64,000 bases of DNA from Rhizobium sp. BT04 (GCF_030053135.1 NZ_CP125652.1:2204001-2268000); one strand, 5' to 3'. Shown: positions 35,546 through 45,370, numbered from the stretch's first letter. The notes: a model not told the origin generated them from the letters alone. Numbers and translations are program-made.

Positions 35546-36580
35546 ATGACAGCAGATATTTCACTCCGCCCGGCGGACCATCCGGCCGTCAAGTCAGGCA
35601 AGATCGGTGTCCTGCTGGTCAATCTCGGCACGCCCGACGGCACCGATTACACGTCGATGCGCCGCTATCTCCGGGAATTCCTGACCGATCGACGCGTCAT
35701 CGAATGGTCGCCGTGGAAATGGTATCCGATCCTGTTCGGCATTGTGCTCAACACCCGCCCGCAGAAGGTCGGCAAGGCCTATGAGCTGATCTGGAACAAG
35801 GAGAAGAACGAAAGTTATCTCCGCACCTACACCCGCAACCAGTCGGAACTGATGGCCGAGCGCCTGAAGGATATTGACAACGTCAAGGTCGACTGGGCGA
35901 TGCGCTATGGCACGCCGTCGATCGCCGCGCGCATTGAGACACTGAAGCAAGAGGGCTGCGACCGTATCGTGCTCTTCCCGCTCTATCCGCAATATGCGGC
36001 GGCGACCACCGCCACCGTCAACGACAAGGCGTTCCAGAAGCTGCTCTCGATGCGCTGGCAGCCGGCGCTGCGCACCGTGCCTGACTATCATGACGATGAG
36101 GCCTATATCGAAGCGCTGGCCAAGTCGGTGGAACGGCATCTGTCGACGCTCGACTGGAAGCCGGAGATGCTGCTTGCTTCCTTCCACGGCATTCCGATGT
36201 CCTATTTCAAGCAGGGCGACCCCTACTACTGTCAATGCCAGAAGACCGGCCGGCTGCTGCGCGAACGGCTCGGGCTCAGCAAGGATAACTTCATGGTCAC
36301 CTTCCAGTCGCGCTTCGGGCCGGAGGAATGGCTGCAGCCCTATACCGACAAGACGGTGGAGAAGCTCGCCAAGGACGGCGTCAAGCGCATCGCCGTCATC
36401 AATCCCGGTTTCGTCTCCGACTGTCTGGAGACGCTGGAGGAGATCGCCGAACAGGCTGCCCATTCCTTCCATGAGAACGGCGGCGAGAAGTTCGCGCATA
36501 TTCCCTGCCTCAACGACGGCGAGGACGGCATGAAAGTGCTGGAAACGGTCGTTCGCCGCGAATTGCAGGGCTGGGTCTGA
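35546..36580 (+). CDS. hemH: Ferrochelatase
   Basis: 344 residues from ATG 35546. IGVLLVNLGTPDGTDYTSMRRYLREFLTDRRVIE is the N-terminal HemH signature; LLASFHGIPMSYFKQGDPYYCQC carries the catalytic His and a Cys pair, and MVTFQSRFGPEEWLQPYT contributes the distal site with its Glu. It inserts Fe(II) into protoporphyrin IX, the last haem step, at the inner membrane. No iron-response box was found by eye in the 124-base upstream gap, which contains the preceding terminator. Confidence 0.95.
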   Translation: MTADISLRPADHPAVKSGKIGVLLVNLGTPDGTDYTSMRRYLREFLTDRRVIEWSPWKWYPILFGIVLNTRPQKVGKAYELIWNKEKNESYLRTYTRNQSELMAERLKDIDNVKVDWAMRYGTPSIAARIETLKQEGCDRIVLFPLYPQYAAATTATVNDKAFQKLLSMRWQPALRTVPDYHDDEAYIEALAKSVERHLSTLDWKPEMLLASFHGIPMSYFKQGDPYYCQCQKTGRLLRERLGLSKDNFMVTFQSRFGPEEWLQPYTDKTVEKLAKDGVKRIAVINPGFVSDCLETLEEIAEQAAHSFHENGGEKFAHIPCLNDGEDGMKVLETVVRRELQGWV

Positions 36581-36761
36581 GAAATTTTTTTCAGAAAGCA
36601 GCGCCGCACGGATAGCTGGCGAAGCCCCGAATAACCCAACCGAGACGAAACCTCCGCCTCACACGGATGTGTGGCATCCGTGTGGCATTTCTTCCTCGCA
36701 AAGAACATGCTACCCCACCACATCAGTGTATGGGCGCATGCGCCGATAGGAGGAATTCTTC

Positions 36762-37802
36762 ATGCTGTTCGGCGGCTTCGACATCGTCGTGATCGTGCTT
36801 GTCATCTTCGTCATCCTGGTGCTCTTTGCCGGGATCAAGACAGTGCCGCAGGGCTACCGCTATACGATCGAGCGCTTCGGGCGTTACACCCGCACGCTGG
36901 AGCCAGGCCTCAACCTGATCACCCCCTTCATCGAACGCGTCGGCGCCAAGTTGAACGTCATGGAGCAGGTGCTGAACGTGCCGACCCAGGAGGTGATCAC
37001 CAAGGACAATGCCTCGGTTTCGGCTGATGCCGTCTCCTTCTATCAGGTGCTGAACGCCGCCCAGGCTGCCTATCAGGTCTCCAACCTCGAAAACGCCATC
37101 CTCAATCTCACCATGACCAACATCCGCTCAGTCATGGGCTCGATGGATCTCGACGAACTGCTCTCCAACCGTGATGCAATCAACGACCGGCTACTGCGCG
37201 TCGTCGACGAGGCCGTGCATCCCTGGGGCATCAAGGTCACCCGCGTCGAGATCAAGGACATCCAGCCGCCGCGCGACCTCGTCGATGCGATGGCCCGCCA
37301 GATGAAGGCCGAGCGCGAGAAGCGCGCCCAGGTGCTGGAGGCTGAAGGCTCGCGCAACGCGCAGATCTTGAGAGCCGAAGGCGCCAAGCAATCCGCCATC
37401 CTGCAGGCCGAAGGCCAGCGCGAAGCCGCCTTCCGCAACGCCGAAGCCCGCGAACGCTTGGCCGAGGCCGAAGCCAAGGCAACGAAGATGGTTTCCGAGG
37501 CGATCGCCGCCGGCGACATCCAGGCGATCAACTATTTCGTCGCCCAGAAATACACCGAGGCGCTGACCTCGATCGGTTCGGCGCCGAATTCGAAGATCGT
37601 GATGATGCCGATGGAAGCCTCTTCCATCCTGAGTTCGCTCGGCGGCATCGGCGCCATTGCCCGCGAAGTCTTCGGCGATGCTGGCAACAACCAGGCAGCG
37701 CCGCCGCCCCTGCCGCCGCGTCCGCGCCCCGCACCCGTCCGTTCGACGCCGCCGATCAATCCGCCGAACCCCAACCCTTTCAACCCCGATCCGGAGCGAT
37801 AG
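36762..37802 (+). CDS. SPFH/band-7 membrane protein (QmcA/stomatin-like)
   Basis: 346 residues with an AGGAGGA ribosome binding site. One N-terminal membrane segment (7-26), then the band-7/SPFH domain ([34 protein letters not shown]...), a long charged Ala/Glu coiled coil (about 185-255: [23 protein letters not shown]), and a Pro-rich tail. SPFH proteins assemble large membrane cages and scaffold proteases such as FtsH. The NfeD-like gene follows three bases after the stop codon, the classic SPFH-NfeD pair. Confidence 0.93.
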   Translation: MLFGGFDIVVIVLVIFVILVLFAGIKTVPQGYRYTIERFGRYTRTLEPGLNLITPFIERVGAKLNVMEQVLNVPTQEVITKDNASVSADAVSFYQVLNAAQAAYQVSNLENAILNLTMTNIRSVMGSMDLDELLSNRDAINDRLLRVVDEAVHPWGIKVTRVEIKDIQPPRDLVDAMARQMKAEREKRAQVLEAEGSRNAQILRAEGAKQSAILQAEGQREAAFRNAEARERLAEAEAKATKMVSEAIAAGDIQAINYFVAQKYTEALTSIGSAPNSKIVMMPMEASSILSSLGGIGAIAREVFGDAGNNQAAPPPLPPRPRPAPVRSTPPINPPNPNPFNPDPER

Positions 37803-37805
37803 GCC

Positions 37806-38261
37806 ATGCTGGCGAAGATCATCGCCGAACTCGGACCGTGGAGCTGGTGGGTCGCCGGCCTCGTGCTGCTCGCCGCGGAAATGATCGTTCCCGGCTTCTT
37901 CCTGGTCTGGATCGGTCTTGCCGCCCTGATCGTCGGCGCACTGTCGCTGCTCTTCTGGGACAGTGCCTTCTGGGTCTGGGAGTTGCAGGCCATCCTCTTT
38001 GCGCTGCTTGCCGTCGCCACGACCTTCGCCGGCCGCCGCCTGACGCTGCGCAATGCCGAAACCGACGAGCCTTTCCTCAATCAGCGCGGCGAGAGCCTCG
38101 TCGGCCGCACGGCAACGCTGCACGAGCCGATCCGCGAGGGCCGCGGCCGCATTCGCCTCGACGATACGTTATGGCAGGTGATGGGACCCGATCTTCCTGT
38201 GGGAACGCAGGTGAAGGTGGTTTCGTGTCACGGCCGCGACTTGAGGGTCGAGCCGATCTGA
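37806..38261 (+). CDS. NfeD-family membrane protein
   Basis: 151 residues. Three or four hydrophobic segments (15-75: WWVAGLVLLAAEMIVPGFFLVWIGLAALIVGALSLL) followed by a C-terminal OB-fold (about 95-150: SLVGRTATLHEPIREGRGRIRLDDTLWQVMG.DLPVGTQVKVV), the short NfeD1b type without a protease domain. It is paired with the band-7 gene three bases upstream, and the two are expected to form a membrane-microdomain complex. Confidence 0.93.
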   Translation: MLAKIIAELGPWSWWVAGLVLLAAEMIVPGFFLVWIGLAALIVGALSLLFWDSAFWVWELQAILFALLAVATTFAGRRLTLRNAETDEPFLNQRGESLVGRTATLHEPIREGRGRIRLDDTLWQVMGPDLPVGTQVKVVSCHGRDLRVEPI

Positions 38262-38275
38262 TCGGACAAGCCCGA

Positions 38276-39271
38276 TCAGGCGACGCCGATCCGCAGCAGG
38301 TCGTGGAAATGCACCAGCCCGACCGGCCGGCGCTCTTCGTCGACGACGATCAGCGCGCCGATATGATGCTGGTTGAGCAGCGCCAGCGCCGCCGTCGCCA
38401 GCACCGTCGGCTTCACCGTCTTCGGCGTCTTCGTCATGATATCGTCGACGGCAAGCTCGGCCAGATTGCGTGTCAGGTTGCGCGCCATGTCGCCCTCGGT
38501 GACGATGCCGCAGAGCCGCCCATCTTCATCCAGCACGGCGACGCAGCCGAAATGCTTGCGCGACAGCACCGTGATCGCCTCCGGCATCGGCGTGCCCTTG
38601 GCGACGAGCGGCAGCCGCTCGCCGGTATGCATGACATCGGCGACATGCATCAGGCTGGCGCCGAGTTTGCCGCCGGGATGGAAGACGTAGAAATCCGTGG
38701 CGGTAAAGCCGCGTGCTTCGAGCAGCGCCACCGCCAGCGCGTCGCCGATCGCAAGCTGCATCAGCGTCGATGTCGTCGGCGCCAAGCCGTTGGGACAGGC
38801 CTCCTGCTCGTTCGGCACGAGCAGGATGATATCGGCGGCGGTCGCAAGCGAAGAACGTTCGCTGCAGGTGATCGCGATCAGCGGAATGGAGAAGCGCCTG
38901 GTATAGGAGATGATGCTCTTGAGCTCGGCGCTCTCGCCGCCCTTGGAAATCGCCAGGACGACGTCGTCCTGCGCGATCATGCCGAGATCACCGTGATTGG
39001 CTTCAGCCGCATGCACGAAAAAGGCGGGAGTTCCTGTTGAAGCGAATGTCGCTGCGAGCTTGGCGCCGATATGCCCGCTCTTGCCGACGCCGGTGACGAT
39101 AACCCGTCCGGAGATGTCGCCGACGACTTCGACGGCCCGCGTGAAAGGACCGGCCAATCCATTGTCAAAAGCCTGTTCGAGCGCTTCAAGACCGCGTCTT
39201 TCGGTCTCTATCGTGCGTTTTGCCGATTCAAGCACGCTGTTTTCGACGAGGTTGATCGCTCTTCTGTTCAT
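38276..39271 (-). CDS. kdsD: Arabinose-5-phosphate isomerase (KdsD/KpsF)
   Basis: 331 residues. SIS domain 40-185 with VTGVGKSGHIGAKLAATF (59-76) and AEANHGDLGM (89-98, catalytic His93); two CBS domains follow (about 205-330: VMHTGERLPLV, MTKTPKTV). It interconverts ribulose-5-phosphate and arabinose-5-phosphate, the first step to Kdo for lipopolysaccharide. It is divergent from a beta-barrel protein gene and convergent with nfeD. Confidence 0.95.
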   Translation of the reverse strand: MNRRAINLVENSVLESAKRTIETERRGLEALEQAFDNGLAGPFTRAVEVVGDISGRVIVTGVGKSGHIGAKLAATFASTGTPAFFVHAAEANHGDLGMIAQDDVVLAISKGGESAELKSIISYTRRFSIPLIAITCSERSSLATAADIILLVPNEQEACPNGLAPTTSTLMQLAIGDALAVALLEARGFTATDFYVFHPGGKLGASLMHVADVMHTGERLPLVAKGTPMPEAITVLSRKHFGCVAVLDEDGRLCGIVTEGDMARNLTRNLAELAVDDIMTKTPKTVKPTVLATAALALLNQHHIGALIVVDEERRPVGLVHFHDLLRIGVA

Positions 39272-39396
39272 GAAGTTGCGTTAGACCTTTTCACTTTCCA
39301 AGTCCACCCCGCACTCTTTCCGAATTGTGAACAGTGCCCGCCGCCGGCAACGAATGATTAACCACGAGGCTTTACCTTTGGGTAAGAACCGAAAGC

Positions 39397-40953
39397 ATGT
39401 CAGGCGCGAATTGCATGGGCCAGCCAAAACAGACGAGCAGTGTGACGCCGCTCCGCGCCATGAGCCGTGCCGTCTCTTTTGCTGCGTTCGGCTGCTTGCT
39501 TCTCAGCCAGACGGCAGCCCTAGCGCAGTCCGCCTCGGCAGGCACGGCAAACAGCCGCGCCGCCGCCTCCGAGAACGATCGCGCCACGAACAACGCCGCA
39601 TCCGCCGCCGGTTTCGATGACGAGACCGGCGATACCGCCATTCCCACGGCAAACGGCACGACCGCGAATGCGGACGATGCCCAGAGGCCCGCCATACCCG
39701 ACGCGCAATCCGGCGACGACATTACCGGCTCCATCCTCGACGAGGACATCCGCCGGCTGAACACCCGCGAAGCGCCGATCGACGAGACGCTGCCGCGCCG
39801 CAGGGCTGCCGAAAGCGCCTCGGCAGCCGAGACGCCGGGCATTCCGATCGGCACGTTCGTGCTCCGCCCGAGCGTCACCGAGAGCATCAACACCGAGACC
39901 ACCAAGGACGGAAATACCAGGCAGCGGCGCGCCTTCCTCGAAACCGATGCGGCCGCGACCCTGACCTCCGACTGGGGCCGGCACCAGCTGACCGTAACCT
40001 CGGAAGGCGCCTGGCAGCGGAATATCAGCGGCGAAGGCGAAGAGCAGCCGTCCTTCAAGGTCAATGGCGACCTCAGGTTGGACCTTCCCGACGATACGGT
40101 TGCCCATCTTACCGCCGGTTATAATTTCTACCGGGAAGATACAGACGACCCCGACGCCATTGCCGATGCCTCGCAGCAATCCGACGTGCAGGAGTTCACC
40201 GCCGGCGCCTCCGTCCAACGCGATTTCGGCATCCTGCGCGGCACGACGGCCCTGGCGCTGAGCCGCTCGATCTATTCCGATGCCACGCTTTCGAACGGCA
40301 CGACCGTTGCCCTCAGCGACCGAGACCAGACGACGGGCACGCTGCGCGGCCGCGTCGGCTATGAGCTGTCACCCGCGCTCATCCCCTTCATCGAAGCCTC
40401 GATCGGCCGTACCGTCTATGACGAAACGCGCGACTCCGCCGGTTATGAACGTTCCGGCCATAGCTATGGCGCCAAGGCGGGCGTCGAGGTCGATCTCGGC
40501 GAAAAACTGAAGGGTGAAGTCGGTGTCGGCTACGAGATGGCAAATTTCGAAGACAGCCGCCTGTCGTCGATCGACACGGCCACGCTCGATGCGAGCCTGC
40601 TCTGGTCGCCGATCCGGGGCACCGACGTCAATCTCGACCTGCAGACGAGCATCCAGCCCTCGACCACAGCAGGCGAAAGCGGCTACGTCTCGCACGCGCT
40701 GACGACGACGGTCACCCATCAGCTGCGCGACAATCTGGTCGGGACGATGATCGGCGGGGTGACGTGGCGCGATTATCCCACCGACAGCACCATCAACGAC
40801 GAACTCGTCTATACCGCGTCGACCGGACTGACCTGGAATATCAACCGTTATCTCGATCTGACCAGCACGCTCGGCTACGAGCTGACGACGCGGAAGGAAG
40901 GGACCGATTCGCAGCAATGGCGGGCCGGCGTCGGCCTCAAGCTGAAACGCTGA
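39397..40953 (+). CDS. Outer-membrane beta-barrel protein
   Basis: 518 residues from ATG 39397; ATG 39460 (residue 22) would give a textbook signal peptide (SRAVSFAAFGCLLLSQTAALA) and may be the real start. The segment to about residue 140 is low-complexity, rich in Ala, Asn and acidic residues. From about 150 the sequence alternates polar and hydrophobic residues in many beta-strands (FVLRPSVTESIN, HQLTVTSEGAWQRN, VAHLTAGYNFYRE, LKGEVGVGYEMANFED) and ends KLKR. It resembles DUF2320/OMP_b-brl_2 family proteins of rhizobia. Function unknown; a copy of a dispersed repeat follows immediately. Confidence 0.8.
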   Translation: MSGANCMGQPKQTSSVTPLRAMSRAVSFAAFGCLLLSQTAALAQSASAGTANSRAAASENDRATNNAASAAGFDDETGDTAIPTANGTTANADDAQRPAIPDAQSGDDITGSILDEDIRRLNTREAPIDETLPRRRAAESASAAETPGIPIGTFVLRPSVTESINTETTKDGNTRQRRAFLETDAAATLTSDWGRHQLTVTSEGAWQRNISGEGEEQPSFKVNGDLRLDLPDDTVAHLTAGYNFYREDTDDPDAIADASQQSDVQEFTAGASVQRDFGILRGTTALALSRSIYSDATLSNGTTVALSDRDQTTGTLRGRVGYELSPALIPFIEASIGRTVYDETRDSAGYERSGHSYGAKAGVEVDLGEKLKGEVGVGYEMANFEDSRLSSIDTATLDASLLWSPIRGTDVNLDLQTSIQPSTTAGESGYVSHALTTTVTHQLRDNLVGTMIGGVTWRDYPTDSTINDELVYTASTGLTWNINRYLDLTSTLGYELTTRKEGTDSQQWRAGVGLKLKR

Positions 40954-41000
40954 TGCATGTCGCCCAAAAGTGCGAAGCGGTTTGGGGCAACGATAGGCAT
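40954..41000. repeat. Rhizobial-type intergenic palindromic repeat, copy B
   Basis: Starts TGCATGTCGCCCAAAAGTG, continues GCGAAGCGGTTTGGGGC and ends AACGATAGGCAT. It is the same family as copy A at 18935. It begins at the stop codon of the beta-barrel gene. Confidence 0.75.
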
Positions 41001-41017
41001 AAAACAAAGAACCAAGA

Positions 41018-41045
41018 CGCCGCGCATCTGGCAGGATACGCGGCG
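41018..41045. terminator. Hairpin between convergent barrel gene and galU
   Basis: CGCCGCG and CGCGGCG form a 7-bp stem with a 14-base loop; CTTTAT follows on the plus strand and TCTTGG on the minus. It may terminate either gene weakly. Confidence 0.45.
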
Positions 41046-41074
41046 CTTTATCATTTACATGCTGTGCGGGAAGC

Positions 41075-41962
41075 TTACCTCAGACCGGCCAGCAATTCCT
41101 TGAAGCCGTCTTCGACGGTTGGACGGATATCGGCACGTTCGAGGGCGAAGGCGACGTTTGCCAGGATGAAGCCGTCCTTGGCGCCACAGTCGTAGGTCGT
41201 GCCCCGGAAGTGGTAACCGGCGAAATCCTGTTCCTTCAGCAGCTTCAGCATGCCGTCGGTGAGCTGGATCTCGTTGCCGGCACCGCGCTCCTGGGTTTCG
41301 AGGATCTTGAAGATCTCCGGCTGCAGGATGTAGCGACCGTTGATGAAGAAGTTGGACGGCGCCGTCCCCTTGGCAGGCTTTTCCACCATGCCGGTGATGC
41401 GGAAGCCTTCACCGATCGCCTCGCCGACGCCGACGATGCCGTATTTATGCGCCTGGTCGGGCGCGCATTCCTCCACGGCGATGATGTTGCCGCCGCTGTG
41501 GGCATAAAGGTCGATCATGCCCTTCATGCAGCCCTTGTCGCCCTTCATGATCATATCGGGCAGCAGCAGCGCGAAGGGCTCGTCACCGACGATCTCGCGG
41601 GCGCACCAGACGGCGTGGCCGAGGCCGAGCGGCTCCTGCTGGCGGGTGAAGCTCACCGTGCCTGCCTTCGGCAGTTGCTGGGCGAGAAGGGTTATCTCCG
41701 CCTTCTTGGCGCGCTCGCGCAGCGTCTGTTCCAGCTCAAAATGGATGTCGAAATAATCTTCGATGACGTGCTTGTTGCGCCCGGTAACGAAAACCAGATG
41801 TTCGATCCCGGCTTCGATCGCCTCATCGACGACATACTGAATGATTGGCTTGTCGACGACGGTCAACATTTCCTTCGGAACAGCCTTTGTCGCCGGCAGG
41901 AATCGCGTCCCCAATCCGGCCACCGGAAATACTGCTTTACGAACTTTGTTGTGTTGAGCCAC
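41075..41962 (-). CDS. galU: UTP-glucose-1-phosphate uridylyltransferase
   Basis: 295 residues. [18 protein letters not shown] near 16-33 is the nucleotide-binding signature; [23 protein letters not shown], and [10 protein letters not shown] with the metal Asp follow; [21 protein letters not shown] is the sugar-binding loop. It makes UDP-glucose for exopolysaccharide, LPS and osmoregulated glucans. Divergent from a transglycosylase, 204 bases away. Confidence 0.96.
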   Translation of the reverse strand: MAQHNKVRKAVFPVAGLGTRFLPATKAVPKEMLTVVDKPIIQYVVDEAIEAGIEHLVFVTGRNKHVIEDYFDIHFELEQTLRERAKKAEITLLAQQLPKAGTVSFTRQQEPLGLGHAVWCAREIVGDEPFALLLPDMIMKGDKGCMKGMIDLYAHSGGNIIAVEECAPDQAHKYGIVGVGEAIGEGFRITGMVEKPAKGTAPSNFFINGRYILQPEIFKILETQERGAGNEIQLTDGMLKLLKEQDFAGYHFRGTTYDCGAKDGFILANVAFALERADIRPTVEDGFKELLAGLR

Positions 41963-42166
41963 ACCGGCCTCCTGCTTCGATCATATCGCTTTGGAAATAG
42001 GGCTTTTTAGCCTTAACTAGTATAGAATTGCTACTGTTTTGCAATGGTGACCGCAGCGGTTCGCTATGGTAAAGAATTTGTTGACTCCGTTCCTGTAGTC
42101 TTGGTTCTGGCGCGGACATGATGCCTCGCTGTCCCCGGAAACTGAAGATGACGGATACGACTGTCG

Positions 42167-43390
42167 ATGACCCAGAATCACAAAAACTCCCTTCGTGGTC
42201 TTGCTCTCGCCCTCATTGTCGCCGCCCAGGTGGGGCTGGTCCCCGACAACGCTAGAGCTGATTCCCGGTTCCAGAAATGGATCGCGGATTTTTACCAAAC
42301 AGCCGCTCAGAGTGGCATCAGTAAGGCAACCTATCAAAAGGCCTTTTCCGGGGTGAGCGAGCCTGATCCGACCGTACTCGAAAAGGCCGCCTACCAGCCG
42401 GAATTCACCTCGAAGATCTGGGACTATGTCGATTCCCGCGTCAATCCCTATACGGTCAAGATCGGCCGCCAGATGGCCATCAAACACGCAAGAACGCTCG
42501 ATGCGATCGAGCGGCGATTCGGCGTCGACAAGACCATTCTGCTCGCCATCTGGTCGATGGAATCGAATTATGGCGCAATCCTCGACAAGGACGACCGGCT
42601 GCACTACGTGCCGCGCGCGCTGGCAACGCTGGCCTATGCCGATCCGAGCCGCGCCAAATTCGCCAAGAAGCAGCTGGTCGCCGCGTTGAAGATCCTGCAG
42701 AACGGCGACGTGCCGGCCCGCGAAATGACCGGCTCCTGGGCCGGCGCCATGGGCCACACCCAGTTCATCCCGACAAGCTATCTGCTTTATGCTGTCGATG
42801 CCGACGGCAACGGCCATCGCGACATCTGGAACTCGGTGCCCGATGCGCTGGCGACCTCGGCCAATCTGCTGATGAAGAACGGCTGGGACACCGGCAAGAC
42901 CTGGGGCTACGAGGTCGTCGTTCCCGCCACAGCCGCCAAGCTGGTCGGCAAGACGCACACCCTGGCCCAATGGGCGGCACTCGGCCTGACACGCCCGAAT
43001 GGCAAGGCCTTCCGCGAAAGCGCCAGCAAAGCCGTGCTGAAGATGCCGGCTGGACCCAGCGGCCCGGGCTTCCTGATGACCGCCAACTTCTTCACCATCA
43101 AGAACTACAATGCCTCGGACAGCTATGCGCTTGCCGTCGGCCTGCTCGCCGACCAGATCGCCGGCTACGGCGGCATGCAGCAGCGCTGGCCGCGCCCGGA
43201 CGGCGCGCTTGATATCACCGAGAAATTCGAGCTGCAGACCCGTTTGAAGACGCTCGGCTATTACGATGGCGAGGTCGACGGCAATTTCGGCTCGGGTTCG
43301 AAGGCGGCGATATCGGCCGTGCAGTCGCGCATCGGCATGCAGCCGGACGGCGAGCCGTCGCTGCCGCTGCTGAACGCACTTCGTCGCTAG
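42167..43390 (+). CDS. MltB-like lytic murein transglycosylase with C-terminal PG-binding domain
   Basis: 407 residues. Signal peptide ends near ARA 28-30. The transglycosylase domain (SLT_2, MltB type) has catalytic Glu132 in LLAIWSMESNYGAI, GSWAGAMGHTQFIPTSY and the later VVVPATAAKL segment. A PG_binding_1 domain lies at about 345-405 (LQTRLKTLGYYDGEVDGNFGSGSKAAISAVQSR). It cleaves glycan strands of peptidoglycan to 1,6-anhydro ends. The DUF459 gene 116 bases downstream may be cotranscribed. Confidence 0.92.
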   Translation: MTQNHKNSLRGLALALIVAAQVGLVPDNARADSRFQKWIADFYQTAAQSGISKATYQKAFSGVSEPDPTVLEKAAYQPEFTSKIWDYVDSRVNPYTVKIGRQMAIKHARTLDAIERRFGVDKTILLAIWSMESNYGAILDKDDRLHYVPRALATLAYADPSRAKFAKKQLVAALKILQNGDVPAREMTGSWAGAMGHTQFIPTSYLLYAVDADGNGHRDIWNSVPDALATSANLLMKNGWDTGKTWGYEVVVPATAAKLVGKTHTLAQWAALGLTRPNGKAFRESASKAVLKMPAGPSGPGFLMTANFFTIKNYNASDSYALAVGLLADQIAGYGGMQQRWPRPDGALDITEKFELQTRLKTLGYYDGEVDGNFGSGSKAAISAVQSRIGMQPDGEPSLPLLNALRR

Positions 43391-43506
43391 AATACACGCC
43401 AAAAAGCAAGTGCGGATTGGAAGCGGCAGAACCGTGACCTAGATAGTAGCGGGAGTGGACGCTGGCCTACCCCGCGTGCAAGATGCCGGCAGATGCGGAA
43501 CTGCCC

Positions 43507-44718
43507 ATGACGACGAAAACAGATCGGACCCCAATCCGTTGGCTTGCGCTCGCCCTGGCGGCGGCCTTGCTATGCCTTGGCGTGTCTGCGCCGGTGCATG
43601 TCGCCGAAGCCCAGGAACAGCGTTACCAGCGCCGTTCGATCCTCGATTTTTTCCTCGGCCGGCGCTATCTCGAGGACGGGCCGCAGACCCCGGACGTCCA
43701 ACAGCCGAGGCGCCAGCAGCGCAAGCGCCCGCCGGCGCAGAAAGCCATCGTCAATACCCGCACCGCGCCGCCGGTCCGCGCTCCCGTACAGGAAGAGCCG
43801 ACCGTCCAGAAGCTCGGCGACGCCCGCAAAATCCTGATCGTCGGCGATTTCCTGGCCAGCGGCCTCGGCGACGGCCTCACCGCCGCCTTCGAGACCTCGC
43901 CGGGTGTCGTCGTCGAAGCCCGCGGCAATGTCTCATCGGGCCTCGTCCGCGACGATTATTACGATTGGCCGGAACAGCTCCCGAAGATGATCGACGAGCT
44001 GAAGCCGGCCATGGTTGTCGTCATGATCGGCGCCAACGACCGCCAGCAAATGGTGACCGATACCGCCAAGGAGAAATTCCGCACCGACGGCTGGTTCAGC
44101 GAATACCGCCGCCGTGTCCTCTCCTTCGGCAAGGAAGTCACCGACCGCAAGATCCCGCTGCTCTGGGTCGGCCTTCCCGCCTTTGAATCCGATCAGATGA
44201 CGGCCGACGCCGTCCAGATGAACCAGCTCTACCGCAACCAGGTGGAAAGCATCGGCGGCGAATTCGTCGACATCTGGGATGGTTTCGTCGATGAAAACAG
44301 CAATTTCATTGTCACCGGTTCGGATGTGAACGGCCAGCAGGTGCGTCTGCGCACCTCCGACGGCATCAACCTGACCCAGGCCGGCCGGCGCAAGCTCGCC
44401 TTCTATGTGGAAAAACCGGCGCGACGTCTTCTCGGCACGCAGGCAAGCCCGGATCTGGTGCGCCTGGACGAAAGCAACCTGCCCGGTCTCGGCCTTCCCG
44501 CCAATCCGGTCGAACATACCGTGCCGATCAGCCTCTCCGATCCCAATCTCGATGGCGGCGCCGAGCTTCTCGGCGCCAGGCCGCCGCCCATCACTTTGAC
44601 GCGATCGCCGCGCGACCTGTTGGTCGAGCAGGGCGAAATGACGGCAGCACCTCCCGGCCGCGTCGATGATTACCGCCTGCCTGCGGCAAAGACACCGGCC
44701 GAAGTCTCGGTGAAATGA
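43507..44718 (+). CDS. DUF459 SGNH-like exported protein lacking catalytic residues
   Basis: 403 residues from ATG 43507 (ATG 43483 adds eight residues). Hydrophobic signal or anchor at about 12-33 ends in AEA, then an Arg/Gln-rich linker, then a SGNH-like fold from about 100: KILIVGDFLASGLGDGL (block I), MVVVMIGANDRQQM (block III GxND), and DGINLTQAGRRKLAFYV (block V). Block I has Phe where GDS requires Ser, and block V has Asn where D-x-x-H requires His. The protein is therefore probably not an active esterase of the usual kind. Its position after a transglycosylase suggests a cell-wall or polysaccharide role. Confidence 0.8.
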   Translation: MTTKTDRTPIRWLALALAAALLCLGVSAPVHVAEAQEQRYQRRSILDFFLGRRYLEDGPQTPDVQQPRRQQRKRPPAQKAIVNTRTAPPVRAPVQEEPTVQKLGDARKILIVGDFLASGLGDGLTAAFETSPGVVVEARGNVSSGLVRDDYYDWPEQLPKMIDELKPAMVVVMIGANDRQQMVTDTAKEKFRTDGWFSEYRRRVLSFGKEVTDRKIPLLWVGLPAFESDQMTADAVQMNQLYRNQVESIGGEFVDIWDGFVDENSNFIVTGSDVNGQQVRLRTSDGINLTQAGRRKLAFYVEKPARRLLGTQASPDLVRLDESNLPGLGLPANPVEHTVPISLSDPNLDGGAELLGARPPPITLTRSPRDLLVEQGEMTAAPPGRVDDYRLPAAKTPAEVSVK

Positions 44719-44737
44719 AAGGGCCTCTTCGTTCCGT

Positions 44738-45370
44738 TTACTTCGCCGCCGCCTGCGGCCAGCTCAGATAATAATAGTCCGAGCCGATCAGGCCGAAGTA
44801 GGCGCTGCTGTCGTTCGTCTGGTCGACATAGCTGCCGTTCTCCTTGACAAAGGCGCCGTCGGCGCCGCGCGCGAGATGCGTGTCGAGAAAATCGCTCCAG
44901 CCGCTGACGTCGATTGCCTTGCCTGCCTTGCTCTCGGTGTCCGCCTCATCGGGATCGTCGACGTCCCAGCCGGCAATCGACACGCCCTGCGTCGGATCGG
45001 AGATGGTGAGCGTTCCAGCTTCGAGGGCGGCCAGCATGTCGTGGGCCTTGCCGCTCTTGCCTTCGGCCGCAGCCGCATCCTGCAGCTGCCGCTTCAGCTT
45101 CGCCATGAAGGAGGCGCTGGTGACGTCGGCGCCGTCCCCGGTCGCTTCGGTCTCATCAGACGCATCACCCTGGGATGAAAGTGTGTCGAGCAGTCCTGAC
45201 AGGGCGTTGTTGGAAAGCAGCGAGGCGGAGCTCGAATCGAGCCCGTAGCTGCTGAGGATACTGGCCGCCGACGAACTCTGCGCATCCTGCGAACTGTCGT
45301 CGGAGGTCCGAAGGTTTTTCAGGGCATATTGGGCCGAAACCAGCCGGGTGCTGTCAAGTGCGGAAACCAT
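44738..45370 (-). CDS. Conserved-looking protein of unknown function
   Basis: 210 residues. The first third is Ser/Asp/Ala rich (DSSQDAQSSSAASILSSYGLDSSSASLLSN); the middle has a helical stretch (FMAKLKRQLQDAAAAEGKSGKAHDMLAALEAGTL), and the rest is acidic with Trp and Tyr (VSIAGWDVDDPDEAD, DVSGWSDFLDTHL, YFGLIGSDYYYLSWP). There is no signal peptide or membrane segment. I do not recognise the family. Codon use fits the neighbours, and it has an ATG, so it is likely real. It converges with the DUF459 gene and lies downstream of gltD. Confidence 0.65.
   Translation of the reverse strand: MVSALDSTRLVSAQYALKNLRTSDDSSQDAQSSSAASILSSYGLDSSSASLLSNNALSGLLDTLSSQGDASDETEATGDGADVTSASFMAKLKRQLQDAAAAEGKSGKAHDMLAALEAGTLTISDPTQGVSIAGWDVDDPDEADTESKAGKAIDVSGWSDFLDTHLARGADGAFVKENGSYVDQTNDSSAYFGLIGSDYYYLSWPQAAAK

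Noticed and set aside
36661..36691. Short tandem GTGTGGCATCC repeat upstream of the band-7 gene
   Set aside because: Only two units; too short to call a repeat array.
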